From Prorocentrum cordatum (lineage: Eukaryota; Sar; Dinophyceae; Prorocentrales; Prorocentraceae): a stretch of 64,000 bases of DNA. The DNA lies in the NCBI GenBank assembly GCA_963575745.1, contig CAUYUJ010006291.1, positions 431,476 to 495,475 of the forward strand, written 5' to 3'. Made by a program: the position numbers and the translations under genes. Under the pieces are notes generated by a model that worked only from the letters and a program-made list of their open reading frames with translations, made no database searches and was not told where the DNA came from. This document shows positions 10,290-21,045 of the stretch, piece by piece (within the stretch, counting starts at the first letter, position 1; each line of letters opens with the position of its first letter).

Positions 10290-10964
10290 CCCCTCTCGGC
10301 GGCGCCTTCTCTCCCCGCGGGGCTACCTGGAGGCCCTTAGCCAGGCGCCGCCGATGTCAGCTAGCTGCCGCTTGTGCAGGCAGGGGGGAGTGCGCGTGGC
10401 CACCCAGCGTTCGCTGCGCGCGTGCTGACAGGCTTTCACTTGTGCCTCAGAACAGGTGAGATGCTTGGTCTAAATCGAACGAACGCCCAGATCGGGCCTG
10501 AGCGCCGAGGGGTCGCCCTTCCCCCGTGGACCAGGACAGCCGCCCAGAAAGGCGCTCGAGACAACGTGGCTGCAGACGACCCTTATGCGCGGGTCTGGCG
10601 GCGTCGCCAGCTCGCGTTCGACGGCGCCGGCAGTTTGGGGCCTGACACTCCGCGGGCCTTCTGTGCCACCTTCCGGGAAGGGGTAGCGAGCATTGGCTGC
10701 GTTCATCCGCGTGTCTCGTCGCGCAGCCGCAGGTTCGGAGGCGCTTCTCGCGAGATTCTGGCCGTTAGCGATCTCGCCGAGGTGGCGCCCCGGGACAGGC
10801 GGAGCTCCGCCCGCGCAGCTGAGATTGACGTGGAACATGGTGCTGCCATGTTGGCAGAGGTGAGTTTCGCTCGCCGTTGTTCGTCCTCTTTGCGCTCGCG
10901 GGCGCAATCCGGTGTCGTTCGGGCGAGAGAAGATGTTGGCTGGCGCCAGGAGAGGTTCGGTTGA
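10290..10964 (+). pseudogene. Tyrosine recombinase (DIRS/crypton-like), catalytic Tyr lost
   Basis: Tyrosine recombinases cut and rejoin DNA through a covalent Tyr-DNA intermediate and mobilise DIRS-like and crypton elements. A continuous frame from 10374 to 10964 covers the catalytic domain. It reads GFHLCLRTGEMLGL, whose Arg codon is at 10449-10451 and fits the first catalytic Arg. It then has a PWTRT.QKGA segment, SRSRRFGGAS where the H-x-x-R box would sit, and SARAAEIDVEHGAA where this family normally has Tyr. The codon at 10827-10829 is GAC (Asp), one base away from a Tyr codon. Upstream, a YLEALSQAPP segment in another frame (about 10325-10360) matches the expected preceding region, so there is at least one frameshift. 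Family assignment rests on recalled motifs; no search was run. It is dead if the sequence is correct. Confidence 0.65.
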
Positions 10965-10979
10965 AGACGCGCCAGTCGA

Positions 10980-11510
10980 GGGCGCCTACGCAGCGATTCG
11001 AGCGCATTCCCAGTGCGTAGCGAGTTCTTATTCGAGCGCGCGTTTAGGGCGAGTGCCGCCCCCTCGCATCTGCGTCTCTATCGTGGCGCAATGGCCAGAG
11101 GACAGCCCGCGACGTCAAAACTGTTGCCGCAGAGTCCAACCTCGCCCCGCTCATAAAAACGTTTACGGTAGATGAGTGGCGCAGTGGGGCGGGGTCGAGA
11201 AGCGCCGCATTGGCCGATGTCAAGGGTGCTTGGCAGCGGTTATCTGCCCGCCCACTGCCGCCCTCCGCTCGCCAAGTTGCCCAAATCCTTTCTCAAGGTG
11301 TGCCGGGCGCGCTCGCGTCGCTGGCGCCTGCGCAGCCGTTGGAGCGCATTCCCAGTGCGCGGCGAGTTCTTGATCGAGCGCTCATTCGGCGCGCGTGCCG
11401 CCCCCTCGCGCGGCGCGCGCGTTTCGGTCAGCGCGCAATGGCCAGGGGAAACGTGCGATATCAGGACTGCCGCCGCAAATTTCTGCCTCGCCCCACGCGC
11501 GAATTTAATT
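10980..11510 (+). repeat. Direct repeat, two ~180-bp copies 345 bp apart
   Basis: Copies at about 10982-11165 and 11327-11510 share gagcgcattcccagtgcg, cgagttctt.(a/t)tcgagcgc, gtgccgccccctcgc and gcgcaatggccag, with scattered changes. They lie directly downstream of the recombinase remnant. They could be element terminal repeats or a simple tandem duplication; the sequence alone does not decide. Confidence 0.7.
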
Positions 11511-11519
11511 CTAAACCTG

Positions 11520-11780
11520 CATGTGCGATTAAAAGCGTATACTTATGTACGTACTACATACTCTTTAAAGGTTCGCATGCACGCGCATGCAACCATGCTT
11601 GCGCGCAAACAAACATACATACATACCTGCACATTTGTAATACATATTCATACATGTACACTTGTTGGCGTGTATGTATGTGTGCTGTCATGCGTGAATG
11701 TGAGTGTGCATGTATGCCCGTATGCGCGTGTGCATGTATGTATTTATCTACATACATACGTACATGTACACATGCTCGCG
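11520..11780 (+). repeat. CATA/TGTA microsatellite
   Basis: ACATAC, TGTATG and GCATGC words over about 260 bp, similar in kind to the 9.3-9.9 kb tract. Confidence 0.8.
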
Positions 11781-11869
11781 ATTGGCGCCATTCCGCCGGC
11801 CCAACGAACAACCAGAGCAACACAATTTACGGCCGTAAAATGTTGGGGGCATGTTGGAGTCTCGTGGCG

Positions 11870-12370
11870 CTTTTAGTTCGGCAGCCTCCTGGGGAGTTTA
11901 TTGCAGCATTGTGGGACTGTTGGTGTTTTCTGCGGGGCCTCGTTGGGGCCGCCTGGGCTGCTCCTGGGGCGTCGTGGGGGCGGCTGGGAGCGCCCTTTGG
12001 CCGTCTGGGAGCCGTCGGGGCCGTCCTGGAACCCTCCTAGGCCGTTTTGCGACGAACGCGGGGCGATCTTGGGCGCCCTTTGGGCGTTGCTGGACGCTTT
12101 CAAGATGCAGGGGGCGCGCGTGCAGCACGTGCGCGCTTCCCCGCGGGAACGGGGCGTTTCCCTCCAAGGGCCTTCCCTGCGGCCTTCTTGGAGAATTATT
12201 TGACCGTCTTGGGCGCGTTGTGGACCGTCCTGAAGCCCGCTGTGATCGCCGCGTGGATGATTTGGGCTTCGCGACGCCTTCGTGGGCTGTCTTGGCGTTT
12301 CCGTTGGGCCCCCTTCGGGCCGTCTTGCGGCGTCTTGGGTCTCTGGAAAGGCCCCGGGAGTTCCTGGGGT
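11870..12370 (+). repeat. CTTGGGG low-complexity array, locus 2
   Basis: Diverged member of the family at 3425-3720, built of words such as tcctggggcg, ccgtcttgggcg and ccgtcctgg. A 410-codon minus frame (to 13105) is open partly because of this composition and is not taken as a gene. Confidence 0.65.
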
Positions 12371-13000
12371 GACGCCCCCCCCACCCCCCCCGTATCCCCG
12401 CCCCCCCCTGCCCGCTTTCCCCCCCAGACGGCTTTCTGAACCTTGGAAGAGGGGGCGGGGGGGGGCAGCCGATCGTCTCGCGCGCCTCGCTGCCTCCGGC
12501 AAGCGGGTGTCCGCGGATGCGCGCGCGCAGATGCAACCGGTATTTGCGTCAGCTGCTTGATTATGCTTGTGGCGCGCTCTTTTTCGGGCCCCAGATGCAC
12601 TCGACCCACTCCGCAATTCTGCTCGGTCGCTGCTCCTGGGGGGGAGGTCGAGAGGTGATTGGACCGATGTTACCGTCGGAGGTCTGGGGATGAGGAGCAG
12701 GATGAGAGCCTCCCATGCGCTTCCCCCTTCCTCGAAGGAGGGGCACTTGAGCAGGGGCGCCAGGAGGGGCGCTGAAAGGAGAGGGGCGAGGGGGGGGCAG
12801 GGGGATACCGAGCAGGGAGTAAACGAAGTAGGTTTTCTCTTCCCCCTCCTCCCTTCGCCGCCCCGCTCCATCTCCTGGCCCCCCTGCGCCTCCTGCCCCT
12901 CCAGCTCATCGCCCCGGAAGCAATTTTGCTTCAAATTCGAGGCCTTGCCGCGAAGCTTCCAGATCGTCCGCAGCTGCGCGGCGGGCTCGAGATCCCACTG
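12371..13000. other. C/G-run-rich unassigned sequence
   Basis: Several C8-C10 and G8-G9 runs (12370-12460, 12790-12800) and CT-rich stretches. No gene recognised. Confidence 0.3.
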
Positions 13001-14395
13001 GCCAGGCAGTGGTTGCTGCCAGTGGGCGGCCGCAGTCAGGCTACCTGGTGGCTGAGTTTTGCGAGCTCCTGCAGGGGCATCATGCCATCTCTCCGCGCGC
13101 GCCATTGGCCCGCGCGGCCAGCGTTGGACGCGCGCGCCGCGGGCGCGGCAGAGCCAGCACTCTCAAGCTGGCCAGTTCTGCGCTGCAGGCGGCGGTGGCC
13201 GAACTCCGCAGCGGCGAACCGAGGAGTTCAGCGGCTGCCCCAGCAGTCCATATGCCTCATCTACGGAGTCGGTGGCCTCTCCCGTGGGGGCCCCTGCAGG
13301 CGGCGGCCGCTCCGACATTTTTTCTCGGCGAGTTCAAGCGGCGATCGAGGCCTTCCCCGAGCCTCGACAGCATCTTCATTTTTTTCCCCCGAAGGCCCCT
13401 CCCCGGCCTCCGTCGGCGTCCGAGTTGGATTCGCTCGTCTCGACCAAGAGGACTCAGCTGGCGAAGGGCGCGGAGCAGGTGGCGAAGTCGGAAAAGGATA
13501 ACGCGGCAGCATCAATCTACGGAGCAGGAAGCATCGGGAAAAATGCGGGCGAGAGTTGCTGCAGCAGGGGCCGCGCATCGCCGAGCTACGCACGATTTGG
13601 GGAAACCTCGCAAAGCTCATGACCGGGCCGAAGTTGCCGAGACCAACTTCGACGAGGAGGGGCATCGGAGGGAACGGCGTGCTGCAGCGGGGGCCGCGCG
13701 GGCCCGGGCCCCCAAGCCCGCGGCCCGTGGGCGGCGACGGCGGCGCGGCAGGCGCCCAGGCCGCGGGCCCCGCTCCGCCCGCGCCTGGAGGCGAGGCCCC
13801 GCCAGCTGCCCGCGCCGCCGCAGCCGCTGCCGCCTTCCAGCCGGATCCCCCCCATTGGCCCCGTGAGTGTTCAGGCGACGAGTTCCGACGCGTCGCGGGC
13901 GCCGCTCAGGGCGCCCTCGCAGAATGGCGAGCTCTCCGTGCCGCGCAGCTGGCCTCGCGCGACCTACTTCGGTCTGCAAGCGCTGGAGGTAGACGCGGCG
14001 GCGCTGGAGACGCAGATCTTTTAGGACAGGAGAGACCAGCTGGCGGCGACGATGGCGCAGACGTACTCGGCGAAGACGAAGTGATGGAGCTGGGCGCGCT
14101 TCGGCTGGCCACTGCTTGCGAAAGATTGCATGTCGAAAGCAGCGGCCGACGCAGGATTGCATTTTTCTGCGAGCACCATGCGGGCGACGAACGTACGTTG
14201 GAGGCCGCGAAGCGAGAGTGTGCTCGGATGGGCTGCGGGGCGAATTTCCAGAGTACTCTCGCGCCCCCAGGAGGCGGCCTCGTGGCTCAACTCGCGCCAG
14301 GCGCCGGAGTGGGCGCCGGAAGGGTCACGCGCCTCCAGGAGACTGCAGGTTTTTTTGACGATGGAGACGCCGTGGGCCCTCATCTGAGAATTTAA
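13000..14395 (+). pseudogene. Possible retroelement 5' part: coiled-coil-like plus nuclease-like relic
   Basis: Hydrophilic, Lys/Glu/Gln/Ala-rich segments switch between frames, for example SELDSLVSTKRTQLAKG near 13418, and LLQQGPRIAELRTIW near 13556. These look like a broken coiled coil. The 279-codon frame 13556-14395 continues through a Pro/Ala-rich linker (13690-13860) and ends with a segment containing IAFFCEHHAGDERTL near 14158, then GRVTRL near 14320. The latter is faintly like the start of a LINE endonuclease. This could be the 5' half of the LINE whose 3' half lies at 21.76-25.3 kb, split by other elements. I hold this weakly. Confidence 0.28.
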
Positions 14396-14814
14396 TGCCG
14401 GGCCCCTCGCGCTGCGTCAGCGCGGGTTCTGGGGGCCCGTGCGAGGTGGAGTTGCTGAGCCTAAAAGTGCTATTTACACCTGTGATAAAAAGTTTTGGGA
14501 GTATGATTGACAAATGTTGTGGCATCCCATAGTATTAGACTATGCCTGCAGGTTGAAGCTGATCTTGGTATATCCCACAATACATATGTCCCCTTGCACG
14601 TCGCGTTGCCCTGCGCCGCGATGCAGGCAGGAGTTTGCCTGCGAGTCAGACCAGAACCGTTCGCGGCGGGCCTGGGGCCTGATCAGCAGCGGGACCGCCG
14701 GTCCCAGGAGGTGGAAGCTGGCGCGAGCCCGGGCTTGCAGGTGCCGCCTGAAGTGCAGGGAGATAGATCTGCTGCCGCATCATGTTCAAGCATATTCAGG
14801 ACACTTGGGTGGCA
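14396..14814. other. Unassigned sequence
   Basis: Locally AT-richer (14460-14590) than the surrounding GC-rich element sequence. No motif recognised. Confidence 0.3.
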
Positions 14815-15030
14815 TGCGAGCACTCTAGGCCCGGGCAGGCATGGGTGAGTGCAACGCGCTGTGCACGCGCGGCCACCTCGGCAACGTCGCCCGCCCGCGC
14901 AGCTCGGGGCGCTGGGGCGCAGCGAGGGGGGGCGCGCCCCCCCCCCCCATCCCTCTCCGCTCGCGCCGAAGGGCTGCGAGGAAGGAGGGGGGGCGACGGG
15001 CGGCGGTGGCCGCGCTCACCTCGCGATTCG
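14815..15030 (+). repeat. GC-rich repeat module T, copy 1
   Basis: Shares with 20092-20290 the strings gcgagcact, ggcccgggca, atgggtgagtgcaac, ccttggcaacgtcgcccgcc (here with ctcgg), agctcggggcgctgggg and agcgaggggg. A C-run and gaagggctgcgagga follow. The two copies bracket 5.2 kb containing a tyrosine recombinase relic and a gag-like ORF. They may therefore be terminal or internal repeats of a DIRS-like element. Confidence 0.75.
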
Positions 15031-15077
15031 ATTGTTCTTGCTGTGTTTTGCGCTTCGCTTCTGCTTGACGGTGTGGA

Positions 15078-16315
15078 TTGGGCGCCATAGGGGGCGCGTT
15101 GCCAGGCGACGCGCGCGATCGCTTCTGGTGCTTCGTCAGGGAGGTAGGCATCGAGGACGTTGGCGATTTGGCATTTTTCTTTCCCACGGTGGAGGCTGCC
15201 GCGGCCTCGGGGCAGGAGGGGGCGCGGCGGCGAGCCCGGCAGCTCGCGGGGCATCCGCGGGCGACAGTGGCGCAGGCTGGCCCGCGAGGCGCAGTCAGCG
15301 CCGCCCGCGCGCAAGGCGTACGCGCCGCTTTAGGCGCCGGTGGCGGCCCCCCTTGGCCCGCGCCCGCCGCGGGGGGCGCGCGGCGCGCAGCGCGCGGCGA
15401 CGAGCGTCTCCGGCGCAGAGGAGGCGGACGCCGCGTAGCGCGCCAGCGCGGCCAGGACAGCGGCGCAGCTGTCGGCGCCCCGGCCCAGCCAGCTCACGGC
15501 TTGGCGCGGGGGCCCCCCGACGGCCAGGCACAACGCCTCTGCGGGGGTCTGGGACGCGCTGCGCGTCTGGGCAGGATGGGAGGAGTGGGTTCGGGCAAGG
15601 CAGCTCGAGCCCCTCTCCCCGGAGGCTCCTGGCAGTGCACTAATGGTGGGCGAGTTCATATGTCATGTGTGCGGTGAACACGCCTCCGGAGCGCGCGTGT
15701 GGAATCGGTTGCAGTGGCTGCAGAAGTATCTCGGTGCGCCGTTTGCGCTCGAAGACGCGACGAAGCCGGATGCGAGGCCCGCGAGTAAAGCGGGGGGGGA
15801 GCTGCGGCAGGCGACCGTGCTTGAGCCGTGCATGGTATCTTTCCTGCATCGGATACTTGCCGCACAGGCGGCGCAGCGAAGTTGGCTCGAGGTTCCTGCC
15901 GCTGCAGCGATCGCATTGTGCCGTGGGTGGCTGAGATTCCAGAATTTGTGTCGGTCGTACCCGATTGAAAGGACGAGAGCGTTGGCCTGGTTCAGATGTC
16001 ACCGGGGGAAGCGCGGCAGATGTTTCGATTGCTGCTTGGTGCGGACTGCGGAACCACGCTGCGCAGCGCATGTGCTCTGGGACGCGTGACATAAGCGCGC
16101 TGGGGCTGCCGGCGAAGACGCCCCTTTGCCATGGGTCCTCGCGGCTCACGAGGATGCGGGGCAGCTTTGGCGGCTGGCGCACTTCTCAAAGCTTCTGCAG
16201 TCTGAGCTTGGCCTTTGCTTGGATTTGCCGCTCGAGAGGAAACTGATAACGTCGTGCAGCCTGAGGCGTTTCATGCCGACGTTGGCGGATTGCGCGCAGC
16301 TTCCGCGGTCAGGGC
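15078..16315 (+). pseudogene. Second tyrosine recombinase-like pseudogene (dinoflagellate retroelement type)
   Basis: The clearest part is the frame 15643-16089. It contains VWNRLQWLQKYLGAPF, LEP.MVSFLHR, and GWLRFQNLCRSYPIERT followed by WFRCHRGKR. After a frameshift, 16096-16315 gives WRLAHFSKLLQSELGL and CSLRRFMPTLADCAQL. From memory, this order (WLRF..L.RS, then a short basic K/R motif, then SLRRF.PTLAD) marks a tyrosine-recombinase-like protein common in dinoflagellate retroelements. The upstream frame 15078-15677 has DRFWCFVREVGIEDVGDLAF, a plausible N-terminal part, then degenerates into Arg/Ala-rich low complexity. It differs from the recombinase at 10.4 kb, so two families are present. 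No search was run. Confidence 0.5.
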
Positions 16316-16393
16316 GCGTGGTTGGCGGGGGCTGGGCGCCCCGCGGCGGTGGCGGAAGCGCTGGCGCCCCGAACATGAAGCCGTTGCTCACCG

Positions 16394-16550
16394 CCTACCA
16401 AACCACCCCAACCCAACCCGAAGGCTTCAATTTGCCTTCGATTGCCAGTGGGATGGGGTCGGGAAACATCGAAAAAACGCATGTGGAACCCTTGCCCCCC
16501 CCCCAACCCGAAATTCGGGTCTTCGGGTTGGGTTGGGGTGGTCTGGTAGG
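16394..16550. mobile_element. Foldback/MITE-like element with 30-bp inverted ends
   Basis: The left end, starting cctaccaaaccacccc (16394-16423), and the right end, finishing ggtctggtagg (16521-16550), are inverted repeats matching at 29 of 30 positions. The internal 97 bp contains a C-run (16495-16505) and a palindrome, cccgaaattcggg (16507-16519). It has no coding capacity. It sits just downstream of the recombinase relic. No obvious target duplication: the flanks are ttgctcaccg and tagtcagttg. Confidence 0.75.
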
Positions 16551-17079
16551 TAGTCAGTTGCGATGCGCTGGGGCCAGACGCGAGCAGCAGGGCTTCGCCC
16601 GTCTGCGCATGCATTAAGTGTTTCACGAGGCCGCGACCAGCTTGCCAGCCCCCCTACTATTCGCAGGGGTCAAAGGATGGTTGGACGCGCCAGCCGCGCA
16701 AAAGGTCGCAGCGGGCGCGCGGCTCCGCGCGATGCACTTGCTGTCGGAACAGGGCGCGCCCGAGCCCGCGAAGTTTTTGCCGCCGGCGGTAAAGAAAGAG
16801 CTGGCGCGCCGGCGGTTGGGCTTGTTCACCGCTTCCAACTACGGGGTGCAGAGCGCGGCGCGGAGGCGGCAGGCCTGCGGCCGGGGCCGCCGCGCTGTCC
16901 AGTCGCTGCAGCAACCGCTGCGAGCTCAGCGCCCGCGTGGGGTCGCTGGTAAACGCGCGCTAGAAGAAGGCGAGATAGGCAGCAATGAAGAGAGGCAGCC
17001 AGTCAGCGACAGCGCTGCCCGTCGAGCGGGCGAAGCCGGCATCGCAGTCGAATGCCGGGGAGGTTGCGGGAGCAGCGGC
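16551..17079 (+). other. Open frame of unknown function
   Basis: A plus frame at 16618-17193 (191 codons) begins with a reasonably protein-like segment (HLLSEQGAPEPAKFLPPAV, then KKELARRRLGLFTASNYG near 16790-16845). It turns into Ala/Gly/Arg low complexity where the minisatellite begins. No family recognised. It may be a fragment of the element containing the gag-like ORF downstream. Confidence 0.3.
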
Positions 17080-17530
17080 ACTGGCGGTTGGAGCTGCCCC
17101 CGCGGTAGCAGCGGCGCAGGCGCAGGCAGCGCCTCCGTCGGTAGCCATTGGAAGCGACGTCGTTGCAGCAGCAGCGCAGGCGGGCGCACGTAGCGCCTAG
17201 GGGCGGTGTAGCGCGCGGAGCGTTCCTGTGCCGCGCAGGCGCAGGCAGCGTCGCCGTCGCGGACGCATGTGCAGCCCGCTGCAGCAGCAGCGGTGCAGGC
17301 GCGCGCAGCGCCGGGGGGAAGGGGGGGGCAATGTGTGCACGTGCAGCGCCGCCATTCGTTCGGGCGCACTCAGCGCCGCCATCGGCCGTGGGAGACGCGG
17401 TAACGGGCGCCCCGCAGGCCGGCGCATGCAGCGCCCGAAGCCGCGCCACGCGGGCAAAGCATCCGGTCGCTGCGCAGGCGCGCCCAGCGCCACCGTCGCA
17501 GCCGGCCAGACTGAACCCTGCATCGGCAGC
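17080..17530 (+). repeat. ~59-bp GCAGCG-rich minisatellite
   Basis: The string gcgcaggcg(c/g)..gcagcgcc recurs near 17114, 17172, 17231, 17291, 17350, 17411 and 17473, that is, every 58-62 bp. Copies are diverged. The frames across it encode Ala/Arg/Cys-rich artefacts. Confidence 0.6.
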
Positions 17531-18239
17531 GGTCTTTTCGCCAGGCCCGTTGCATGGCGCGCGCGCGTTGCTTGTGCGCTTCGCCCGAGGTTTGCGACGA
17601 GGCAACGATGACCATTCCCGCTGAGCTAGACTGGATTGTCTCGAATGAGCGTCATCACGTCGCCATTGCGGCGAACGGATCTTCGCGCATCAAACCGCGC
17701 AAGCGACGTAAGGCGGAGAAGACTTCATTCTTGATCAACGGGGGGCAGCTGACGAACGCGTGCGACGTCGCTGCGGCTTCCCCCGATTGGGTCGGAAGAT
17801 TGACCGAGGGAGCTATAGTACGTCGCAGGTGCCAGAATCGCGCGGCGCAACGGGCCCGAGCAGCCCAAGAGCTGATCCATGTGGCGTGCCAGCCGTCGGC
17901 GCGGGCGGCCCGGGATGCCGCGCTCGCGATCGCTGCGCGGGCGCAGGGCCGTGCGCACTAGCACTGCAGCGCGGCCATGCCCGTGCATTCGGCCGCGTCT
18001 GCATGTCCCGCCAATGTCGCACAAGCGCGGCCCATGCACGCGGGAACCGTAGCGAAGTCACGCGTGCGCGATTGCTGCACTAGCAGCCTGCGCGGGGGCC
18101 GCGCAAGCGCGAAGTGCGCGCACAAGCGGTGCAGAGCGGCCATGTCCGCGCATTTGCTGCATCGGCAGTTTTCGAGCGCATGTCGCAGCGCACAAGAACG
18201 CCAGCGCACGCCACGCGCAAGCCGTTGCTTTCAGCGCGC
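17531..18239 (+). other. GC-rich unassigned sequence between minisatellite and gag-like ORF
   Basis: Contains a plus frame (17554-17961) with a protein-like start, but no motif I can name. From 17880 to 18240 there are loose GCGC/GCAGCG repeats that may be a degraded continuation of the 59-bp array. Confidence 0.3.
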
Positions 18240-19850
18240 GAGCAAGCGTGCCAGTAATTTTGAGGGCGCGAGGCGTTGCGATTTGTCCTTGCGCGCACGA
18301 TGGCGCTTGCGGTTGGGGGGCAGGCGTTGCAGCTGCCGTCTGCGACACGAAGCCGCGAGGCCGCGGATCAGTTGTTTACGCTTCTGTGCAACGCGTTCCG
18401 GTTGGACCCCAAGGTGGCCACCCACTTGGCGTCGGTTGCGGGCCTCGAGAGCATGGACGATCATGCATTTCTTCACGTCGGAGCTGGAAGTCGAAACCAA
18501 GGCCATCGAGGATATTGAGGGCCTTTCTTCTCCCGGGGATTCAAGCGTCGCGGCTACGCCAGGCTTGGGTCGCTGCGAGGCAGGCCATAGCGATCTCTGA
18601 CACGCGAAAGAAGCGCGGCGTCGAGGATGATGATCTCGATTCGCTCCTGCCCAAAAGGGCCTAAGAGACATCCGCGCCAAGTTTTACGAGAGGTATCGCC
18701 TGGGTTTGGAGTCAAGACCGAGCCGTGCGATCACTTGGTGAGCAGGGTCTCAAAGGAGCTGTCGCGGCGTGTGCTGCAGGCGCGTGATGGCGTTTGGCGC
18801 GCCGCGTGCGTCTCCGAGCGGTTGTTCGCGCGCGCGCCCGCAGGTGCATCCGGTTTTCCGCGCGAAGACGTTGACGCATCAGTTGGGCATGACAAGGAAG
18901 CGGCAGCGCATTGCAGAAGGGCTGGTCCTTGTCACAGGGGTGCAAGCGAACGAATTCGAAGCGGAACCGCGCAGAGACGTAGCAACGCATGTCAGCTTGC
19001 ATCACACACTGATGCTAGCATGCGCGCGCGCAGGCGTAACAGCACGCGGTGCACTGCGATGCCTGCTTGCATTTCCAGCACGCGCAGCGCGTGCAGGCGT
19101 CGTCCAGTTGGATCCGCAGCCAGCGGAATCGGAGGCAACGGGTCGCGACAGCACAGATTACGTCGGAGCGAACGCGGTGCATCGCGCGCGGCAACCGGCG
19201 GTCCTTCGCGCATCAGGTGCCGCTGGACAGCGCGCTCGCCTACCACAGGAGGCTTGCACAGAGCGCCACCAGCCTTCCCCCGCATCAGGCCCTCCAGCGG
19301 CTGCAACAGCGGGGTGGGGCTGAGCGGCAGCAGTGGGTTGACAGGCGCGCTGCGGCGCTCGCGCTACGATAAGTAATTGTCACGAACGTTCCACCAGCAC
19401 GCAGGCATTGCCGCGCGCCCATGTCGCTGGGAAAGATCGTCAATGATGTTTTCGAAAGGAGGGAACACACGGGATGTTCCCGCACGCAGCTTCGCACCAG
19501 CCCACGACGCGAGGCCTGCCGCGGACTTCGCGCGCGGAGCCCCGCGGGGCGCACCGCCGCCACTTGCGGCGGAGCAAGGGGGTCGCAGGTGCCGGGCGCG
19601 GGCAGCGCAACCTCAAGGGCGCGCAGAAGGGCTCGGGCCTTGTTTTGGCGACCCACTTCTGGAGCGGAAAGGAGCGGCGCAATAATTTCAATCGGGGATC
19701 GTGCCCGGAGCTGTGCCCGAAGGATCTGGAGCACGCATGCTCCATGATCGTGCGCAAGAGCGGCCGCGTCTGCGGCATGAGGAATCACTGCGCCGCCGTG
19801 CGCAGCAAGGTTCCGATCCCGGAACAGGGCGCCTTGTCGCAGCATTGATG
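18240..19850 (+). pseudogene. Gag-like ORF1 of a YR/DIRS-type retroelement, frameshifted
   Basis: Protein-like segments can be followed across frames in one direction. They run AADQLFTLLCNAFRLDPKVA then VAGLESMDDHAFL (about 18360-18470), ASRLRQAWVAARQAIAISD then KKRGVEDDDLDSLLPKRA (about 18550-18664), and TRKRQRIAEGLVLVTG (about 18890-18940). The end is a Cys/His cluster, FNRGSCPELCPKDLEHACSM then SGRVCGMRNHCAA (19688-19795), in the frame 19474-19848. The layout of helical domain, basic linker and zinc-finger-like C-terminus resembles ORF1/gag proteins of dinoflagellate retroelements. It lies between module-T copies and downstream of the recombinase relic, supporting one decayed element or two nested ones. 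Assignment is from recalled pattern only. Confidence 0.5.
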
Positions 19851-20091
19851 GGGCCCCGCCAGGACGGAGGACAGCGCCGAGGCTGGTGGGCACGTTGCCA
19901 GTCCAAAGGGGCGCAGCTTCTGCGCGCCAGCGCAGGCGGGCGCACCCAGCGCCCAGCCGGGTCTTCGCGCGCCGCGAGCGCGCGCTCTCGGCAAGGCGCG
20001 ATCAGCGCAATTATCGGGCAAGCAGGGGCCCGAGGATTCGGCACCGCAGGCGCGAGCGCGTCTAATTGCTAAGGTGGGCGCGTAGATTATG

Positions 20092-20290
20092 CGAGCACTT
20101 TCGGCCCGGGCATGCATGGGTGAGTGCAACATAGCGCACGCGCGCGGACACCTTGGCAACGTCGCCCGCCCGCGCAGCTCGGGGCGCTGGGGCGAAGCGA
20201 GGGGGAGGGCCCCCCCCCCCTTCCGCCCGCGCCGAGGGGCTGCGAGGAGGGGGGGGGGGGGGGGCGACGGGCCGCGGTGGCCGCGCTCAC
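20092..20290 (+). repeat. GC-rich repeat module T, copy 2
   Basis: Near-identical in its core to 14815-15030, with a C10 run (20210-20219) and a G17 run (20248-20264). It is preceded by tctaattgctaaggtggg (20061), which recurs exactly at 21672. Confidence 0.75.
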
Positions 20291-20904
20291 CTTGCGATTC
20301 GATGTTTTCCCACCCTCCCACCCTGGGTTTGCGCCGAGCAAACTTGGGGGGGTCCAGAGGGCAGGCGTAGCGACGCAGCCTCGAGCGCGACGCATCGCGC
20401 ACGACGGGGCGCATCCCCCCTCCGTGGCTGGTCGCGCATGAGGGGTTGAGGGGCGCATTCCCCTTCCGTTGCAAAGATCATTGGTCCGAAAGATACCCGT
20501 GCCCGGGGCCAGCCAAGGTGGGATGGGCCGTCTTGGGGGCCGGGCGTTTGCTATTGTGCCTGGTCGGCTTGCCCCGCGCGCGCAAGTGCAGCATCCGCGT
20601 GTCAAGACGCAACGGCGCGCTGTATGGTTGGGTGTCTGATTGCAGCGACAAGCGTTGGTTTTGTTAGGGGCGTCTCGGGGCATCGTGGCGCGTGCGCGGC
20701 TCAAAGCCGCCCATGTGTGGTTGCGCCTGTCCCAATTGATAACGAGATGCGTTTCTTCGCCATCATCCTGGCAACCAATGCGTCTGGGCATGCCCTGACG
20801 AACGACGTTGCAATGTCGCGCCCCCCCAGGGGGCCGCAGCGGCCACGTTGGGGGCGGTTCTGGAGGGCATGTGATGTGCTCGAGAGCGTTTTGGGCCTGC
20901 CGCC
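20291..20904. other. Unassigned sequence
   Basis: Shares ggggcgcatccc with 21535, another hint of shuffled repeat modules. No gene recognised. Confidence 0.3.
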
Positions 20905-21045
20905 ACTTCGGCTAGGTGCGGGGACCTGTCTGAAACCACCGAAACATACCCCGACCTAGCTGGGGTGGAGCTGCGACACCCCGGCTAGGTGCGGGTGTGT
21001 TTTTTATGTTTTCTGGGGGCAGCCGTACGTAGCTGGGGTGATCCG
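20905..21045. repeat. Cluster of alternating inverted ctaggt motifs with a hairpin
   Basis: acctagctggggtg (20954-20967) and caccccggctaggt (20977-20990) form a hairpin of 14-bp arms with one mismatch and a 9-base loop. Further copies in alternating orientation sit at 20909 (cggctaggtgcgggg) and 21028 (cgtagctggggtg). The cluster could be a foldback remnant. Confidence 0.6.
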
